Source: Cryptomeria japonica
Lineage: Eukaryota; Streptophyta; Pinopsida; Cupressales; Cupressaceae
Reading direction: 5' to 3'
DNA: 64,000 bases
Assembly (NCBI RefSeq): GCF_030272615.1
Contig: NC_081406.1
Coordinates: forward strand, 244,893,218 to 244,957,217
The notes beneath the pieces are model-generated. The model was given only the letters and a program-made list of their open reading frames with translations, had not been told where the DNA came from and made no database searches. Within the stretch, counting starts at the first letter, position 1. Each line of letters opens with the position of its first letter. This document shows positions 60,117 to 64,000 of the stretch, piece after piece. A program made the translations under genes and the position numbers.

Positions 60117-60988
60117 CCTGTGTGGCACCGAAAAGTCCCGTCCCGACTCGGAATAAGTCTGTGGACTGAGGCCTTCGGCCTACGCCTATCCCTTGTCCAA
60201 ATTATGCTTAAGCAGAAATGCGCAAATAAGAAAGCAGACCGAACTTCTCCCAAGAAATGACACAGAATGCGGACCATAAAGATAGACTGCTGAAGAGTTT
60301 TAAAGGTGGGGTGAGATGCCCAAATCCTTCATTATGAATCCAATATTTACAATGTCGGATAGAACACAGTATTGAGGAATACTGGTCGCCCTCGAATGAA
60401 TGTCCAGCCAGCCAACTTGGCTTAGAACAAGTATACAAGGAGCCCCTTGGCTCAAACAAGGATCGGCTTGCTCAAGAGGAGAACCAGTTTGCTCCTCGAG
60501 TCTGCCTTATCGCTAGAATTACAAAGTCGCTCAAGACTCCAATGCCTTAGCCTTCGCACAGAAATCCTTCGCTCCAATCTCGCATCCAAGACTGCTTATC
60601 CAGAGCTGCCTACGAAACTGCATCCGAAACTCCATGCGAAAACTGCCTATCCAAAATGAGCTTTGTGCTCAACTCTTATAGAGAAGGCTCGGACCCAAAA
60701 AAGGGAGCCGTTACCCAAATAGGACCGGTCCCAAATGAAATTCCACCAATGAGAATTCGACGCCCAAATAGGTCCGGACTTAAGTGTTTAAATCTGTGCC
60801 AAAAGAAATCCATTGGCAAGTTTCATGTCGGCCCCGCCAAGGAATAAATTCATGTCGGCCGCGCAAAAGGGCTAACTCCATGTCGGCCACGCGAAAGGGT
60901 AAATCTCCGATGCAAAATAGAACCCCACTAAAGATAGGTCTGGCCCGAAATGATGTGCAAGTGAACCGCCCAATGCAGGTCCGTTACA
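60117..60988 (-). repeat. Gypsy LTR L4, inverted, 3' truncated
   Basis: The reverse complement of most of L2: begins TGTAACGGACCTGCATTGGG at 60988 and runs to the CGGTGCC phrase near 60125, lacking the last 140 bp that include the LTR end. The purine tract of its element is at 60989-61003 (minus). Confidence 0.88.
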
Positions 60989-62036
60989 TCCTCCCCCACT
61001 AAACTAGTGGCGGCGCCCTCGACGCCAGTGCCCCTGCACAAAGCACTGGGAGGCCAAATTCCAAAAAACTACTCCTGTCTGGGAGAGCTCCCCTTGGAGA
61101 GGAACTCCATGATGATCTCCTCATCGCACCAAAGCGCCTCGCTGCGCACCCATGAAGCCGAGTCGCGTTCCTGTCCTTCGAAAACTACCAAGAATTCCCG
61201 GATGCCCTTTCTGCCTCCTCCTCGAGTTTGCATCGCAAGAAATTGGCTGACTCTTCAGTCCGGATTGTCCAACACATTTACCAGGCCCCTGTGCGGAATT
61301 TTCCTTGTCAGGTCTTCCTTATCTGGGTGGTGCGGACTTAACTGAGAAACATGAAAAACAGGATGTGTCTGAAGGTGGAGGGGTAGGTTGAGCTGGTAGG
61401 CGGCAGGACTGATCTTCCGAACCACTTTGAAGGGCCCATCAAATCGCCTAACCAAAGAAGCGCTCAACTCCTTTGGAACTTTGAATCGACCTTGATCCAT
61501 TCGAACCAAAACTTTGTCCCCAACGTTGAACTCCAGTTTACGCCTGTGCCTGTCAGCAAATTTCTTCATTCTGTCCGAAGCCTGGGTGAGATGGTACCGA
61601 GCCAAGTCAACCTTCTCATTCCAGCTCTTCAAGTGCTCTGTCACATCGACATTCGCACCCTTGTAGCCCACCATGACTGTATGAGGCGAGAGTGGTTGCT
61701 AGCCCGTTGCCAACTCAAATGGACTAAATTTTGAAGATTCACTCTTCTGCAGATTATAGGAGAACTGAGCCATGTCCAACAACTTTGGCCAGTTCCTCTG
61801 GTCCGAGACTACGAAATGCCTCAAGTAGTCCTCCAGTATGCCATTTATCTGCTCTGTCTGTCCATCGGTTTAGGGGTGGAACCTGGAACTCATCAGAAGT
61901 CGGGTCCCAACTAGTTTGAACAGTTCCTGCCAGAAGCTCGAAGTAAATCGTGATCCCGATCACTCACGATGTTCAAAGGGATGCCCCAGGTCTTGACCAC
62001 ATTTTTAAAGAAGAGTTCCAAGCTTATGGCGAGCTG
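60989..62036 (-). pseudogene. Inverted gypsy pol fragment: integrase end and chromodomain
   Basis: On the minus strand from 62036: ELFFKNVVKTWGIPLNIVSD, a frame change, FHPQTDGQTE-like sequence with a stop near 61870, then MVGYKGANVDVTEHLKSWNE (61674) through NPVFHVSQLSPHHPDKEDLT and the chromodomain end near 61080. It equals 56000-57028 of copy 1 in inverse orientation. It breaks at about 62030 inside integrase. Confidence 0.85.
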
Positions 62037-62745
62037 TTCGGAAGCTCTCCAATGTTGGGTTTGGATGGAGCAGCCCGGAGCCGCAGCAGATCCCTTGAGT
62101 GCCAAACTGGCTCAATTGGCGGAACTTTTGTCACATAAGTTTGTTTGCGAACCGGTAGAAGCGGAACCACAGAAGTTGGCCTACTTAGATGACATTGTGA
62201 TTGTTGCAGCTAGGGAAGTCGTGGCCTAGGACTTTCCCAAAGAAGGTGCCAAAATGAGGTTGGGCACCTTACGCATGCTAAACCAGCGGGTGAATATCTG
62301 CGAAGATGATTCCCTGCCTACCCGAGATGTTATGGTGGAAGAAAGTGGATTGCAGGACGATACTACCTCTGCAAATCAGGCTCAGGCGGAGGAATTCACC
62401 ACAGTTCCCCTCACCTTCAGGAGACAGGAAGAGGAACTAGTGCAATTGCACGTCGGAACTTTCCCAGACTTCATTGGGTTCAATGAAGCTCTTCGCGAGG
62501 ATGGCATCTTTACAACTTGGGATCAACAGGGTATGATCCGGGATGATGACTTGATGTCTATCGGAGGCAGCACAGATCTGTCCGACATAGAGAGTACAAG
62601 GAAGACCTTGGAAATCATGGCGAGTTGTTCACAAGCCGTGGATCATTAGACTTGGGAAGATCATGAGACAAGGCCGTATGAACCATTTCAGGACAGGTTG
62701 GTCCGCCTAACTGGCGAAGTCCTTGGTGAAGACACCGAAAATCAG
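62037..62745 (+). other. Unassigned open frame of about 220 codons
   Basis: A plus frame runs from about 61969 to 62227 (AADPLSAKLAQLAELLSHKF, then KLAYLDDIVIVAAREVVA) and, after one stop, 62254-62649 (MRLGTLRMLNQRVNICEDDS, with an acidic Ser/Thr-rich end IGGSTDLSDIESTRKTLEIM). I do not recognise it as gag, protease, RT or integrase. The phrase MASCS occurs at both ends of the segment (62024 and 62619 region), hinting at a small duplication. Its GC content and codon use resemble the gypsy copies around it. It may be an extra gypsy ORF or captured host sequence. Confidence 0.4.
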
Positions 62746-62819
62746 ACGAAGAACATTCCGCACAGGGGCCCGACAAATGTGCTGGACAATCCGGACTGCA
62801 GAATCAGCCAAGTTCTTGC
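62746..62819 (+). pseudogene. Gypsy pol C-terminal scrap
   Basis: KNIPHRGPTNVLDNPDCRIS-like sequence equal to 56717-56790 of copy 1, cut at GATGC where it joins sequence shared with 53538. A rearrangement junction. Confidence 0.8.
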
Positions 62820-64000
62820 GATGCTTAACCCTCTACTCGGTTGAGTTCAAAATAAGTGTGCACTTGGTGCTCAAGCTTATCTTAACATGAGTTGAGTTGT
62901 TATCCAATAAAGGTATGTTTCCCTCGTGTGTTGCAATCTCGGTGCACGAATTGGTTTTGTGCGACTTGACAAAGAATGTTGGGTTCTATGAGGTAGTCGA
63001 ATTGCAAGGCGTTGTGCTTGTTGTAGCCTAGTACATCAAGTCATCATCAGAGCATAAAAATTGGTAGGGCCAGTTAGATGAGCTGAGGTAGCTGGGCTAT
63101 CATGTGGTCAGAGGAAGACTGCGAAGGCGGATGGTGGCTTACAGTGTCGAGGACAGGTAGACTAGAGTGGCTAGCAGGGCGTGGTCACTAGAAATGTGAG
63201 GTCAATCCAGGTAGGGATAAGGCTGGTGAAGTCCATGGCTGAGTTCCAGGAGTGGTAGTCAGCTGGTTGGAGTTTGTGCCTGGGGCTAAGTTCCATTGGT
63301 AAGGGACTATGCTAGTGGAGCGACAAGGGATCAGGAGTGGATCTCTTGGTGGGGAAAATCTTGCACGGGAAGTGCCTTAGTAGTTTGGGTGGAGCGAAGT
63401 AGGAAAGGTGTGAGTCGATATTGAACTGGGTTTAGTGCTGGAAGTAGTTGGCAGGGCCGCAAGATTTGATATGGCAGTGTCCAAGGGTAGTGGCATATAA
63501 GACCAGTCAAAGGAGTTAGGAGCTATGAGGAACAGTGTGGTGTAGGGTCTTGTCAAGGATGGATCCGAGGTGAAATCGATGAAGCTATATGGTACAGTGT
63601 GGTGTAAGGTCTTATCTAGGATGGACCTGAGGTGTAACAGTTTGGGCTGCGGGATGTCTTAGGGTCATTCCCAGTGTGGTGTAGGGTTATGTCCGGGACA
63701 TGATCCGAGGTGTAAATTGGGTGGCAAAGCAGGTCCAATGGTGGAAAGCCAATAAGGGGCCAAGTCACAAAGGAAGTCAAGGGAAAGAGGCAGTACCTTG
63801 CCCACATTGGATGTGGTTTGCAAAGGCATCGAGCACAAGAGGTTGGCTAGCTTACAAATGTTGGTGGCTTCTTTGGGTTGCAGCACCGAGGGCGCAGGGC
63901 GTTTCGTGGATAGTGCGTCAGTCAGACAAAGTGGCACAATGGATGGAAGTGAGTTCACTGAATGTGTAGGATGTAATGCAAGAGTTGGGTGTCTTTAGGG
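62820..64000 (+). other. Gypsy LTR/leader-like sequence running off the window
   Basis: Starts TTAACCCTCTACTCGGTTGAG, shared with 53541. TCATCAGAGCATAAAAATTGG near 63043 resembles a mutated Met-tRNA PBS region. At 63513-63715 three related subrepeats of about 65 bp (GTGTGGTGTAGGGTCTTGTC and relatives, each ending GAGGTGWAA) recur, two of which occur in reversed order at 54286-54418. No coding domain is recognised; short frames at 63616-63998 are incidental. Confidence 0.5.

Overview
The window looks like nuclear DNA of a seed plant, most likely a gymnosperm. It is AT-rich and dominated by nested retrotransposons of plant type. The only host gene I can rebuild in full is a five-exon phenylcoumaran benzylic ether reductase (PCBER)-like gene on the minus strand, and its protein reads like conifer PCBERs. 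The gymnosperm placement is inference from gene style and repeat content.

Host part: the PCBER-like gene A (37762-42006, minus) has all exons open and all splice sites present, with one GC-AG intron and a 2.7 kb last intron. Three further copies survive only as pieces: exon 1 of copy B (47781-47963), the first 14 codons of copy C (6829-6870) and the promoter of copy D (about 5951-6360). A shared intergenic repeat, called R here, lies beside them at 4120-5950 (R1), in pieces from 7950 to 18611 (R3) and at 44200-46330 (R4). The order R1-D-C-R3 on the left and A-R4-B on the right suggests duplication of a block holding two gene types, followed by decay of all copies but A.

Mobile part, left to right: a non-autonomous LTR element with PBS, PPT and 5-bp target duplication (1627-4107, minus); a 5'-truncated LINE with a 12-13 bp duplication (6912-7528, minus); a 3.2 kb solo-LTR-like insertion (8178-11417); a decayed Ty3/gypsy chromovirus with two LTRs (11629-17905); a Ty1/copia element cut off inside reverse transcriptase (18612-22979); a CACTA-like terminus (22973-23256); unassigned ORFs (23.5-24.3 kb); a long L1-type LINE (about 24330-30480); another copia 3' end (30950-32792); a solo copia LTR (34627-35835); a LINE remnant (about 36460-37160); two tRNA-derived SINEs with intact target duplications (37504-37683 and 47215-47470); and a 1.4 kb Mutator-type foldback element with 9-bp duplication 464 bp upstream of gene A.

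From about 49.9 kb to the end, more LTR debris leads into a cluster of rearranged Ty3/gypsy copies (53.3-64.0 kb). Two of them carry complementary internal deletions, one LTR is shared, one copy is inverted, and one junction is a microhomology chimera. An open frame of unknown origin (62254-62649) lies between gypsy pieces. No rRNA, true tRNA gene, CRISPR array or prokaryotic feature was found. Most retroelement coding regions carry stops or frameshifts and are annotated as pseudogenes.
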